Below, piece after piece: positions 7,983-15,360 of a DNA stretch of 17,104 nucleotides; the stretch's first letter is position 1, and the number at the start of each line of letters is the position of its first letter. Position numbers and translations under genes: made by a program. The notes beneath the pieces are model-generated. The model made no database searches, was not told the origin of the DNA, and worked only from the letters and a program-made list of their open reading frames with translations. This stretch comes from an uncultured Bulleidia sp. (GTDB lineage Bacteria; Bacillota_I; Bacilli_A; Erysipelotrichales; Erysipelotrichaceae): the NCBI GenBank assembly GCA_934754415.1, contig CAKVIS010000037.1, positions 1 to 17,104 on the forward strand. Reading direction: 5' to 3'.

Positions 7983-8011
7983 TTGTAACCGGTTTCTAAC
8001 CGTGATATACT
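7983..8011 (+). promoter_or_regulatory. Sigma-A-like promoter of the diguanylate cyclase gene, with an internal inverted repeat
   Basis: TTGTAA (7983-7988) and TATACT (8006-8011) lie 17 bases apart. The spacer holds the palindrome AACCGGTT (7987-7994) and a CGGTT-TCT-AACCG inverted repeat (7990-8002), a position where a repressor would block polymerase. An apparent GTG start at 8012 overlaps the end of the -10 region and would precede transcription, which favours ATG 8036. Confidence 0.6.
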
Positions 8012-8035
8012 GTGGGTACAGAAAGAAGTGAACCT

Positions 8036-9901
8036 ATGTCTTATCATCTTATTTGTTTAACATTTGAATGGAGTTATGAACATCTGATTACACAGATATC
8101 TGGCATGAAGAAATATATTGAAAGTCGTAAAGATGTTGAGCTGACAGTATTTAATGCTGTGGCTAAGTATCTTGATCAGGAAGTGGAAACTTCTGCATTG
8201 GAGATTTTGCATATGCCGGATCTTTCAAAATATGACGGTGTGCTGATCCAGGGGAACCGTTCCTGGCCACAGGAGGAAAGACAGCGTATTGTGGATGAAG
8301 CTCAGAGATTATGTATTCCTGTAGTTTCCATCAATTATCCTCTGGCACATGCCACAGAAATCGGAACGGATAACTTCAGTGCCATCATGGAACTGATGGA
8401 CCATCTGTATACACAACAGAATGTCAGAAAAACAGTCTTTCTGTGTGGGTATCCTAAGAGTCTGGAAGCACAGACACGTAAAAAGGCATATCTTGTGGCC
8501 TGTGAAAAATATAAAATAGAAAATCTTGGCTGTTACGGGGATGGCTGGCAGACAGAAAACGGAGAAAAAGAGTGCAGAATGTATCTGGAATCAGGAAAAA
8601 AATTGCCGGATTGTTTTGTATGTGCCAATGATAATAATGCAAGAGGTGTGATTAATGAACTGGCAAAGCATCATATCCGTGTTCCGGAAGATGTTCTTGT
8701 GACAGGATTTGATAATCAGGAACTTGCGTATGCCTACTCGCCACGCATTACCAGTGTTGACAGAGATTATGAACATATTGGGTATCTTGCGGTAGAATCC
8801 TTGATGGATAAGATAGAAGGCAGACAGGTGCCTGTTAAAGTCTATTCTCCGTATAAAATCATCCTGCAGACAAGTTCAGGATATACCACAGGAGATAATG
8901 ATGAAGATTTCAGAGTAAGATTTCTGGATGTGAATAAGAGTGTGCATGATTTTCACAAAATACATTCCCACTTTGAACCAAAGCTGCTAGCATGTAATTC
9001 TATATTGGAAATAGGAAATTTACTGGAGGACTTTGGAACGTGTTTTGGACTTCCGGAAGTGTATGTTGCGCTGGATGCAGGATATTTTGCCAACTTTGAA
9101 GATCCGGAAAATGTCTCTCACTATTCTGAAAAGTCACATTTACTTGCGGTAAGCGGAGTACATGGATTACATCCGGATACCTATACGCATTTTTATACAA
9201 CGTATTCCACAACAGATGTACTTCCATCCATTGTTGCACAGCACAATGATCTCTACATGGTATATCCGCTGCATTATGGGTCTACGGTCATCGGGTTTGT
9301 GGTGACTCTTGGTATTCCTGATGGAGCTTCGTACGGGTTTATGTCTGTATATCTTTCTCTTTTGGAAAATGCTTTTGAGAATATGCGTAAAAAAGCTTTG
9401 ATGGCACTCATCAATAAAAAACTGGATGAGCTGTATATACGTGATCAGTTAACCGGATGTTATAACAGATTTGGCATGGATAAATATGGAAAACAGGAAT
9501 ACTATGATCTGTTACAGAAAAACGGAAAGGTGTATCTGATTTTTGCGGATATTGATAATATGAAACATATCAATGACTCGTATGGTCATGAGTGTGGTGA
9601 TGAAGCTATCCGCATCACGGCAAAGAAGCTGAAAGAAACGCTTGGTAAAGACAGATTTATCATGAGATATGGTGGTGATGAATTTCTGGCAATTCTGCCT
9701 GTTTCTCATGAAGATATGCATTTACATACTCAGAAACACACAGTTACCATGCCGGATGGAAGTGCATTTGAGATGTCCTTCTCTATAGGAGAAGTGTGCA
9801 TTGAGCAAAAAGAAAAGCTCCCTCTGGATAAAGCAATAGAAAAAGCAGACGCAAGAATGTATGCGTTGAAGAAGCAGAAGAAAGGTGCTGTCTCAAGGTA
9901 G
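8036..9901 (+). CDS. Soluble sensor diguanylate cyclase: periplasmic-binding-protein/LacI-like domain plus GGDEF
   Basis: 621 residues, no signal peptide or membrane segment, so it acts in the cytoplasm. Residues about 3-285 resemble the sugar-binding core of LacI-type regulators (GTDNFSA, VFLCGYPKS, DCFVCANDNNARGV, VPEDVLVTGFDNQE, SPRITSVDRDYEHIG) but lack the DNA-binding head. Residues about 290-455 form a middle region, possibly GAF-like. Residues about 465-617 are GGDEF: DQLTGCYNR (470-478), FADIDNMKHINDSYGH, and an intact RYGGDEF with GGDEF at 546-550. All catalytic signature residues are present, so it should make cyclic di-GMP. The RxxD inhibitory site five residues before GGDEF is absent, suggesting no product inhibition by that route. 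A small ligand, probably a sugar, likely controls activity. It is transcribed alone from its own promoter, divergent from MarR; the ribosome site is weak (AAGAAGTG). Confidence 0.88.
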   Translation: MSYHLICLTFEWSYEHLITQISGMKKYIESRKDVELTVFNAVAKYLDQEVETSALEILHMPDLSKYDGVLIQGNRSWPQEERQRIVDEAQRLCIPVVSINYPLAHATEIGTDNFSAIMELMDHLYTQQNVRKTVFLCGYPKSLEAQTRKKAYLVACEKYKIENLGCYGDGWQTENGEKECRMYLESGKKLPDCFVCANDNNARGVINELAKHHIRVPEDVLVTGFDNQELAYAYSPRITSVDRDYEHIGYLAVESLMDKIEGRQVPVKVYSPYKIILQTSSGYTTGDNDEDFRVRFLDVNKSVHDFHKIHSHFEPKLLACNSILEIGNLLEDFGTCFGLPEVYVALDAGYFANFEDPENVSHYSEKSHLLAVSGVHGLHPDTYTHFYTTYSTTDVLPSIVAQHNDLYMVYPLHYGSTVIGFVVTLGIPDGASYGFMSVYLSLLENAFENMRKKALMALINKKLDELYIRDQLTGCYNRFGMDKYGKQEYYDLLQKNGKVYLIFADIDNMKHINDSYGHECGDEAIRITAKKLKETLGKDRFIMRYGGDEFLAILPVSHEDMHLHTQKHTVTMPDGSAFEMSFSIGEVCIEQKEKLPLDKAIEKADARMYALKKQKKGAVSR

Positions 9902-9920
9902 AGACAACACCTGTTTTTTT
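9884..9920. terminator. Terminator, probably bidirectional, between convergent genes
   Basis: An 11-bp stem with one C-A mismatch (9884-9894 with 9901-9911) closes a 6-base loop and is followed on the plus strand by TG and seven T. On the minus strand the downstream tract is T-rich (TTTCTTCTTC), so it could also stop the SPFH operon. The cyclase TAG (9899-9901) sits at the loop and the convergent gene's TAA ends at 9922, just outside. Confidence 0.78.
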
Positions 9921-9921
9921 C

Positions 9922-10200
9922 TTATAGATTTTTACAGTCTGAAATCTTGCGTTTGATGCCGTTGAGAATAACATATCCTGTTTCCGGATCTTCATGAACG
10001 ATATATCTTGGGGTAGATTCTGTTTCATGGCTGTGCCCGTATTTGCGGCAGGTCATATCCTGTGATTTTGGTATGTAATGACCATCGGATGACTTTGTGC
10101 CATAGGTTTTTCTGACGGTCTTTCCCGATAAACCTGCACCAACGACGGCCATGGAGATAATCACAGTGAAGATGACAAAGAATATTAAGTCGAAAAACAT
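9922..10200 (-). CDS. Small membrane protein of unknown function, downstream of SPFH
   Basis: A 92-residue protein with one N-terminal membrane segment (about 4-25) and a hydrophilic tail. The tail is charged and contains MTCRKYGHSH and a predicted strand-rich end, YIVHEDPETGYVILNG. I do not recognise the family. Its ATG lies two bases after the SPFH stop, so the two genes form one unit; the ribosome site is weak and translation may depend on coupling. SPFH genes are often next to NfeD genes, which encode membrane proteins with an OB-fold tail. This protein has no obvious OB fold but holds the same place, so a partner role is possible. Confidence 0.7.
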   Translation of the reverse strand: MFFDLIFFVIFTVIISMAVVGAGLSGKTVRKTYGTKSSDGHYIPKSQDMTCRKYGHSHETESTPRYIVHEDPETGYVILNGIKRKISDCKNL

Positions 10201-10202
10201 GG

Positions 10203-11120
10203 TTATTTCTCACTGCTGATCTGTTTTAAACCTTCGGCAAGACCTGCAAGAGAGGCGATTTCACTAGGAATGATAATCTTTGTTGCCTGACCGTCTGCAG
10301 CTTTACCAAAAGCTTCGAGAGACTTTAACTTGATGACTGCATCGCTTGGGGAAACATCTTTGATCATCTGTAAACCCTGTGCTGTTGCCTGCTGTACTTT
10401 AAGGATGGCATCTGCTTTACCTTCAGCATCTAAGATAGCTTTCTGTTTATCTGCTTCTGCTCTTAAGATAGTAGCTTGTTTTTCTGCTTCGGCATTGAGG
10501 ACTGCAGATTCTTTATTACCCTGTGCCTGTAAGATCATGGATTGTTTTTCACCTTCTGCAGTAAGAATGGCAGCTCTTTTTTCGCGTTCAGCCTTCATCT
10601 GTTTTTCCATGGCTTCGCGAATAGCAGCAGGTGGCTGGATGTTTTTTAATTCTACACGGGTAACTTTAATACCCCATGGATCTGTGGCTGTATCAATCGT
10701 GGATAACATCTGGGAGTTGATGGATTCTCTGCTTGTTAAAGTGGCATCGAGTTCCATATCACCGATAATATTTCTTAACGTGGTAGCTGTAAGATTTTCC
10801 ATGGCCATGATTGGATTTTCCACACCGTAGGCATACAGTCTTGGATCAGCAATTCTGAAATAGACAACAGAGTCTATCTGCATGGTGACGTTATCCTTTG
10901 TGATAACAGGCTGTGGAGCAAAGTCAGCAACCTGTTCTTTCATGAGAACTCTTCTTGCGACTCTGTCAATCAGCGGTACTTTAAAGTTAATGCCTGGATT
11001 CCATGTGGTGTAGTATTTACCTAAACGTTCAATCACATAGGCACTTCCCTGTGGCACGATGTTGATGCACATTGCCAGAATACATAAAATAAGTACGATA
11101 AGTATAAGAATAAATAACAT
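10203..11120 (-). CDS. SPFH/band-7 membrane scaffold protein (QmcA/stomatin-like)
   Basis: 305 residues. An N-terminal membrane anchor (1-22) is followed by the SPFH domain (about 22-180), with NIVPQGSAYVIERLGKYY, a PLIDRV segment and RNIIGDMELDATLTSRE. A coiled-coil region (about 170-245) follows, containing five successive 11-residue units starting IL or VL (185-238, for example ILQAQGNKESA and ILRAEADKQKA). The C-terminal part is rich in Ala and Gly. Family members form ring- or cage-like oligomers on the membrane and influence protease activity, membrane order or stress responses; which applies here is unknown. The start has AGGAGG (11125-11130) four bases upstream. It is the first gene of a two-gene unit with the 92-residue membrane protein. 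Confidence 0.92.
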   Translation of the reverse strand: MLFILILIVLILCILAMCINIVPQGSAYVIERLGKYYTTWNPGINFKVPLIDRVARRVLMKEQVADFAPQPVITKDNVTMQIDSVVYFRIADPRLYAYGVENPIMAMENLTATTLRNIIGDMELDATLTSRESINSQMLSTIDTATDPWGIKVTRVELKNIQPPAAIREAMEKQMKAEREKRAAILTAEGEKQSMILQAQGNKESAVLNAEAEKQATILRAEADKQKAILDAEGKADAILKVQQATAQGLQMIKDVSPSDAVIKLKSLEAFGKAADGQATKIIIPSEIASLAGLAEGLKQISSEK

Positions 11121-11156
11121 AGTTCCTCCTCTTCCCTTGTACTACAAAGAAACAAC

Positions 11157-11174
11157 GATGAAACGTCTTTCATC
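11157..11174. promoter_or_regulatory. Palindrome in the SPFH leader, candidate operator
   Basis: GATGAAA-CGTC-TTTCATC is a perfect 7+4+7 inverted repeat. On the minus strand a TACTAT -10-like box (11182-11187) lies eight bases before it, so the repeat would cover the first transcribed bases of the SPFH gene. It could be a protein-binding site or a small leader hairpin. No matching -35 was found at ideal spacing. Confidence 0.4.
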
Positions 11175-11221
11175 TGTACTTATAGTATTGACGAAAGAAG
11201 ACAAATGTACAAACAAAATAT

Positions 11222-11305
11222 TTGTGAAATCGGTATGTAAAAAAAGAATGAGAAATTGTGAAAATTCATTCACACATCTCTTACAGGTCACTCTTGTGTT
11301 AGAAT
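11222..11305 (+). promoter_or_regulatory. Tex upstream region: TAGAAT box, inverted repeat and paired TTGTGAAA motifs
   Basis: The gap between SPFH and Tex is 212 bases and holds no gene. TAGAAT (11300-11305) could be the Tex -10 box; no good -35 is visible. Upstream, TGTGAA-AATTCA-TTCACA (11257-11274) is an inverted repeat with 6-bp arms, and TTGTGAAA occurs twice (11222-11229 and 11256-11263), 34 bases apart, about three helical turns. These could be regulator sites for either divergent gene. Confidence 0.35.
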
Positions 11306-11332
11306 AAATATGTTGCAAAGGAGTATGAAACT

Positions 11333-13888
11333 ATGAATGAAGAAATCGTGCAGACCATAGCCAAAGAGTTACAGGTTGGCCTGGAACAGGTAAAGAGTAC
11401 TTTACAGTTATTGCAAGAAGGAAATACAGTGCCAATGATTGCCCGTTACCGTAAAGATGTGACAGGCGGATTGGATGAAGAACAGATTTTATATATTCAG
11501 AAACAGTTTGAATATCAGAATAACCTTCGTCAGAGAAAAGAAGACGTATTACGTCTGATCAGTGAACAGGGAAAACTGACAGAAGAAATCAGAAAGAGTG
11601 TGGAAGAAGCCACAAAGTTATCTGTAGTGGAAGATATCTATCGTCCATATGCACAGAAGAAAAAGACACGTGCAGCTACAGCCATCAAGCTTGGCTTACA
11701 GCCACTTGCTGACTGGATGCTGAGCTTGCCTGAAGAAGGAAGTCTTGAAGAAGAGGCTTCCAGGTATATTACTGAAGAAGTGAAGGATACCAAAGCTGCC
11801 ATTCAGGGTGCTAAGGATATTATTGCAGAAATGGTCTCTGATAATCCTCAGCAAAGATGGGCATTTAAGGAAAATATCGAACAGGCAGGTGCTATTGTTA
11901 CAAAACTGAAGAAAGATGCCAGGGATGAAAACAAGGTCTATGAAATGTACTATGACCACTCTGAAAAAGTATCTTCCATCAAAGATCACAGAGTGATGGC
12001 AATAGACAGAGCAGAGAAAGAAAAAGTGATTACTGTGTCTTTCAGCTTTGATGAAGACTATCTGAAACAACAGGCTTTGAATAACCTGACACATGGACAG
12101 TCTACTGTTGTGGGACAACAGTTAAAGGAAGCCAGTGAAGATGGATGCAGCAGACTGTTGTTTCCTTCCATCGAAAGAGAAATTCGTTCTGACCTTTCTG
12201 AAAGAGCACAGAATAAGTCTATTGAAGTATTCTCCATGAACCTGGAAAAACTGTTATTGCAGGCACCTTTAAAGGGCAGAGTTGTGTTAGGATTTGACCC
12301 TGGATATATCAATGGATGTAAACTTGCGGTGATTGATGAAACAGGCAAGATGTTAACAGTAGATAAGATTTATGCCTTTGGATATAATGCAAAACTTGAA
12401 CAGGCAAAGAAAAAAGTACTGGATCTGATCAGAAAGTATGATGTCAAGATTGTTTCCATCGGTAATGGTACAGCCAGCAGAGAAAGTGAACAGTTTGTGG
12501 CTGATCTGATCAAGGAAAACCATCTGGATGTGGAATACGCCATCGTTTCTGAAGCAGGTGCTTCTGTATGGTCTGCACAGGAAGCAGCACGTAAAGAATT
12601 TCCAGATATGGCAATTGAAGAAAGATCTGCTGTTTCCATCGGAAGAAGATTACTGGATCCTTTAGCAGAACTGATCAAGATTGATCCGAAGTCTATCGGT
12701 GTTGGTCAGTACCAGCATGACCTGCCTCAGAAAGCTTTATCTTCACGTCTTGATGAAGTAGTCATGAAGTGTGTTAACAGAACGGGTGCCGATGTCAATA
12801 CTGCCAGTGAAGAACTGTTAACGCATATTTCCGGTCTGAATGCAGGGATTGCAAGAGAAATCATTACCTATCGTAATGAAAACGGAAGATTTACAAACCG
12901 TAATCAGTTGAAGAAAGTCAAGAAACTTGGACCTAAAGCATTTACACAGTGTGCAGGTTTCTTAAGAATTGTTGGTGGAGATGAACCTCTGGATGAAACA
13001 AGTATTCACCCTGAAAGTTATGACATTGCCCGCAGTATTATGAAGGCATGTGGCATTGATAAACTGGGTGAAGCAGATGCGGTATTCCCGGAAGATAAGG
13101 TGAAAGATCTGGAAGTTGGATCCTTTACATTAAAGGATATTGAAGAAGCTATCCGTCAGCCATTAAGAGACTATCGTGATCAGTTTAAGGGTGCTTTATT
13201 GAGAAGTGATATTCTGAAGATTGAAGATCTGCATATCGGAGATAAATTATCCGGTACTGTAAGAAACGTTGTGGACTTCGGTGCTTTCATTGATGTGGGT
13301 CTGCATGAAGATGGTCTTGTGATTCCTTCACGTATGTCAGCCAAGATTGTCAAAGATCCTCGTGAAGTCTTAAGTGTAGGAGATATTGTAGACTGCTTTG
13401 TGTATGAAATTGATGCAGAAAGAGGAAGAGTATCTCTGAGCCTGATTCCTATCACTGCAGTAAAGGAAAAGGAAGAACAGTACGCTGCTTATAAAGCCAA
13501 TAAGAATAAAGTGAGAAAACAGCGTATGAAACTGGAAGATCTCAAAGTCGGTGAAAAGTATGAAGGTACTGTACACAGACTGGCAGAATATGGAGCTTTC
13601 ATCAATATTGGTGCTGAAAAAGATGCCTTATTGCATGTATCCCGTATGTCAAAGGATATGGTGAAAGATCCATCCACCATGGTTTCTGAAGGAGATAAAG
13701 TGGAAGTTTACATTACAGAAGTTGATGTGGAAAACAAACGTATTTCCGCTTCTTTCCTGAGTCCTGAAGAACTTGCTGCAAAGAATGCGGGAAGAAATCA
13801 TTCTAACCGTAACTTCAATAAGAAACGCTCTGGTCAGGTGACTATGGATGATGCCATGTCCAGACTGATGAGCAGATTTGGTAAATAG
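11333..13888 (+). CDS. tex: Tex-family RNA-binding transcription accessory protein with tandem S1 domains
   Basis: 851 residues. The N-terminal helical Tex domain starts with the family hallmark NTVPMIARYRKDVTGGLDEEQ. A YqgF/RNase H-like domain follows (about 316-440, with GFDPGYINGCKLAV), then helix-hairpin-helix repeats (about 481-555, VNTASEELLTHISGLNAGIA), then two S1 domains: about 633-705 (GTVRNVVDFGAFIDVGLHEDG) and 735-810 (GTVHRLAEYGAFINIGAEKDA). The tail is basic. Typical Tex proteins are about 720-780 residues with one S1 domain, so the second S1 explains the extra length. Tex binds RNA and transcription complexes and influences virulence and toxin gene expression in several bacteria. 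The start has AAAGGAG nine bases upstream. It is a single-gene unit with its own terminator. Confidence 0.93.
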   Translation: MNEEIVQTIAKELQVGLEQVKSTLQLLQEGNTVPMIARYRKDVTGGLDEEQILYIQKQFEYQNNLRQRKEDVLRLISEQGKLTEEIRKSVEEATKLSVVEDIYRPYAQKKKTRAATAIKLGLQPLADWMLSLPEEGSLEEEASRYITEEVKDTKAAIQGAKDIIAEMVSDNPQQRWAFKENIEQAGAIVTKLKKDARDENKVYEMYYDHSEKVSSIKDHRVMAIDRAEKEKVITVSFSFDEDYLKQQALNNLTHGQSTVVGQQLKEASEDGCSRLLFPSIEREIRSDLSERAQNKSIEVFSMNLEKLLLQAPLKGRVVLGFDPGYINGCKLAVIDETGKMLTVDKIYAFGYNAKLEQAKKKVLDLIRKYDVKIVSIGNGTASRESEQFVADLIKENHLDVEYAIVSEAGASVWSAQEAARKEFPDMAIEERSAVSIGRRLLDPLAELIKIDPKSIGVGQYQHDLPQKALSSRLDEVVMKCVNRTGADVNTASEELLTHISGLNAGIAREIITYRNENGRFTNRNQLKKVKKLGPKAFTQCAGFLRIVGGDEPLDETSIHPESYDIARSIMKACGIDKLGEADAVFPEDKVKDLEVGSFTLKDIEEAIRQPLRDYRDQFKGALLRSDILKIEDLHIGDKLSGTVRNVVDFGAFIDVGLHEDGLVIPSRMSAKIVKDPREVLSVGDIVDCFVYEIDAERGRVSLSLIPITAVKEKEEQYAAYKANKNKVRKQRMKLEDLKVGEKYEGTVHRLAEYGAFINIGAEKDALLHVSRMSKDMVKDPSTMVSEGDKVEVYITEVDVENKRISASFLSPEELAAKNAGRNHSNRNFNKKRSGQVTMDDAMSRLMSRFGK

Positions 13889-13895
13889 TTGTGTC

Positions 13896-13921
13896 AAAGA
13901 GAGGGAAACCTCTCTTTTTTT
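13896..13921 (+). terminator. Strong intrinsic terminator of tex
   Basis: A perfect 9-bp stem (AAAGAGAGG with CCTCTCTTT) closed by a GAAA tetraloop is followed by an uninterrupted T run (13915-13921). It lies eight bases after the tex stop codon. Confidence 0.93.
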
Positions 13922-14011
13922 CGCCTCTTCTTCAGACTGCATTCACTTTTTCCTGCTTTTTTCATCAGATTGGTTTTGTATTCTATGTCTCGTCAAAAAG
14001 GAGGATGGTGT

Positions 14012-14683
14012 ATGGACTATATCAGCACCTTTCAAAGAGTGGAACATAAGTATCTGTTATCCAGACAACAGGCGGATATGTTTTATCAGAGTATTCAAAG
14101 CCATGTACAAAAGGACAGATATCCACAATATTCTCTGTTCAATGTTTATTATGATTCGTGTGATTATCAGATGATTTCCAAATCGATAGAAAGTCCTAAA
14201 TATAAGGAAAAGCTTCGTGTACGCACGTATGGAGAGAATTGCCCGTTTCTTTATGTGGAAATGAAGAAAAAGTATGAAGGTATTGTGTATAAGCGAAGAA
14301 TTGAAAGAAAGATTGAAGATTCATCATTGCTGGATTATTCGCAGATCGGGAAAGAATTATCGTATATGTTTCAGCATTATGATGCACGTCCCAAAGTCTT
14401 TATCGCTTATGAAAGAAAAGCATTTCAGGCAGTTGATGAAGCAGATGTGCGTATAACCTTTGATACGGATATTCGTTATCGTCTGGATCATCTGGAATTA
14501 AGTGATGCCTATGAAGATGTGCATTTGCTGGATAAGGATTCTGTCCTTGTGGAAATCAAAGTGATGGACAGATATCCTTTATGGCTGATACATGCTTTAT
14601 CTGCATTGCAGGTACAAAGAACCTCATTTTCTAAATACGGAACGATTTATATAAATATATTAAAGGAGAAGAAGTATGTTTGA
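14012..14683 (+). CDS. VTC-domain polyphosphate polymerase-like protein
   Basis: A 223-residue soluble protein of the VTC/CYTH triphosphate-tunnel group, which in yeast Vtc4 polymerises polyphosphate from ATP. Expected tunnel residues are visible in order: VEHKYLL (Glu11, Lys13), KLRVRTYG (Arg69, Arg71), VEMKKK (Glu83, Lys85, Lys87), RKAF (Arg135), DVRITFD (Arg147), and VLVEIKV (Glu181, Lys183). Glu181 fits the metal-binding Glu of the family. It lacks the SPX domain and membrane segments of yeast VTC proteins; the next gene supplies membrane segments. The ATG at 14012 is chosen because AAGGAGG (13998-14004) lies seven bases upstream; an upstream extension to 13889 overlaps the tex terminator. 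It is the first gene of a three-gene operon and overlaps the next by eight bases. The actual polymer made is not proven by sequence. Confidence 0.85.
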   Translation: MDYISTFQRVEHKYLLSRQQADMFYQSIQSHVQKDRYPQYSLFNVYYDSCDYQMISKSIESPKYKEKLRVRTYGENCPFLYVEMKKKYEGIVYKRRIERKIEDSSLLDYSQIGKELSYMFQHYDARPKVFIAYERKAFQAVDEADVRITFDTDIRYRLDHLELSDAYEDVHLLDKDSVLVEIKVMDRYPLWLIHALSALQVQRTSFSKYGTIYINILKEKKYV

Positions 14684-15350
14684 ATCTATTTTAACCGTCA
14701 CATCTACATCATTGACAGTATCGACTATAGCGATATGTCTATGTACTGCATTATTATGTGGAATCATTATTGCCATCATGTATAAGATGACCACTTCCAC
14801 CACACGTTCTTTTATTACAACGATATGTATTTTGCCATCTATTGTCATGTCTGTCATTATGCTGGTAAATGGTAATCTTGGTATTGGAGTGGCTGTGGCA
14901 GGAAGCTTTTCACTTGTACGTTTTCGTTCGTTGCCAGGCAAAGCTAATGATATTGCAGTAATCTTTCTTGCCATGGCATGCGGACTTGCCGCAGGGGTAG
15001 GGTATATCTATTTTGCATTAGTGATGGCAGTAGTCATTTCTTTATTCAATATGCTTATGAATCATGCGTCTTTTTTTGATACACAAAGAAAGTATCGTAA
15101 TCTCAAAATTACTATTCCTGAAGATCTGGATTATGCCAATACCTTTGATGATATCTTAAAGAAATATACAAGCAGATATCATCTCAATGGTGTTAAGACA
15201 GTCAACCTTGGAACGATGTATCTTTTGAATTATGAAATCACATTAAAAGATGTGAATGCAGAAAAACAGATGATTGATGAACTCAGATGCAGAAACGGAA
15301 ATCTGACAATTTCTTCTGTATTGAAAGCAGATGAAATGAGTGATTTATAG
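14676..15350 (+). CDS. DUF4956 integral membrane protein, VTC partner
   Basis: 224 residues with about four membrane segments: about 12-37, 46-65 and two more between 68 and 130. The family hallmark SLVRFRSLPGKANDIAVIFLAMACGLAAGVGY lies in the middle, with conserved basic residues between segments. A soluble C-terminal domain of about 90 residues follows (RKYRNLKITIPEDLDY...). DUF4956 proteins recur beside bacterial VTC-domain genes, so a role in anchoring the polymerase or passing its polymer across the membrane is plausible; I infer this from context only. AAGGAG (14663-14668) is seven bases upstream of the ATG, inside the preceding gene, and the stop TAG is part of the next gene's ribosome site. 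Confidence 0.88.
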   Translation: MFESILTVTSTSLTVSTIAICLCTALLCGIIIAIMYKMTTSTTRSFITTICILPSIVMSVIMLVNGNLGIGVAVAGSFSLVRFRSLPGKANDIAVIFLAMACGLAAGVGYIYFALVMAVVISLFNMLMNHASFFDTQRKYRNLKITIPEDLDYANTFDDILKKYTSRYHLNGVKTVNLGTMYLLNYEITLKDVNAEKQMIDELRCRNGNLTISSVLKADEMSDL

Positions 15351-15360
15351 GAGGTGCGTT

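Noticed and set aside
10330..10830. 166-residue plus-strand open frame
   Set aside because: It is antisense to the SPFH gene. The repetitive Ala-rich codons of the 11-residue coiled-coil units leave the other strand open; the product is a Ser/Ala/Cys-rich non-protein-like sequence.
11059..11307. 82-residue plus-strand open frame between SPFH and tex
   Set aside because: It begins inside SPFH on the other strand, lacks a ribosome site and spans the promoter region.
13922..14011. Promoter for the VTC operon
   Set aside because: TATTCT (13979-13984) resembles a -10 box but no -35 is present at usable spacing, so I could not support a site.
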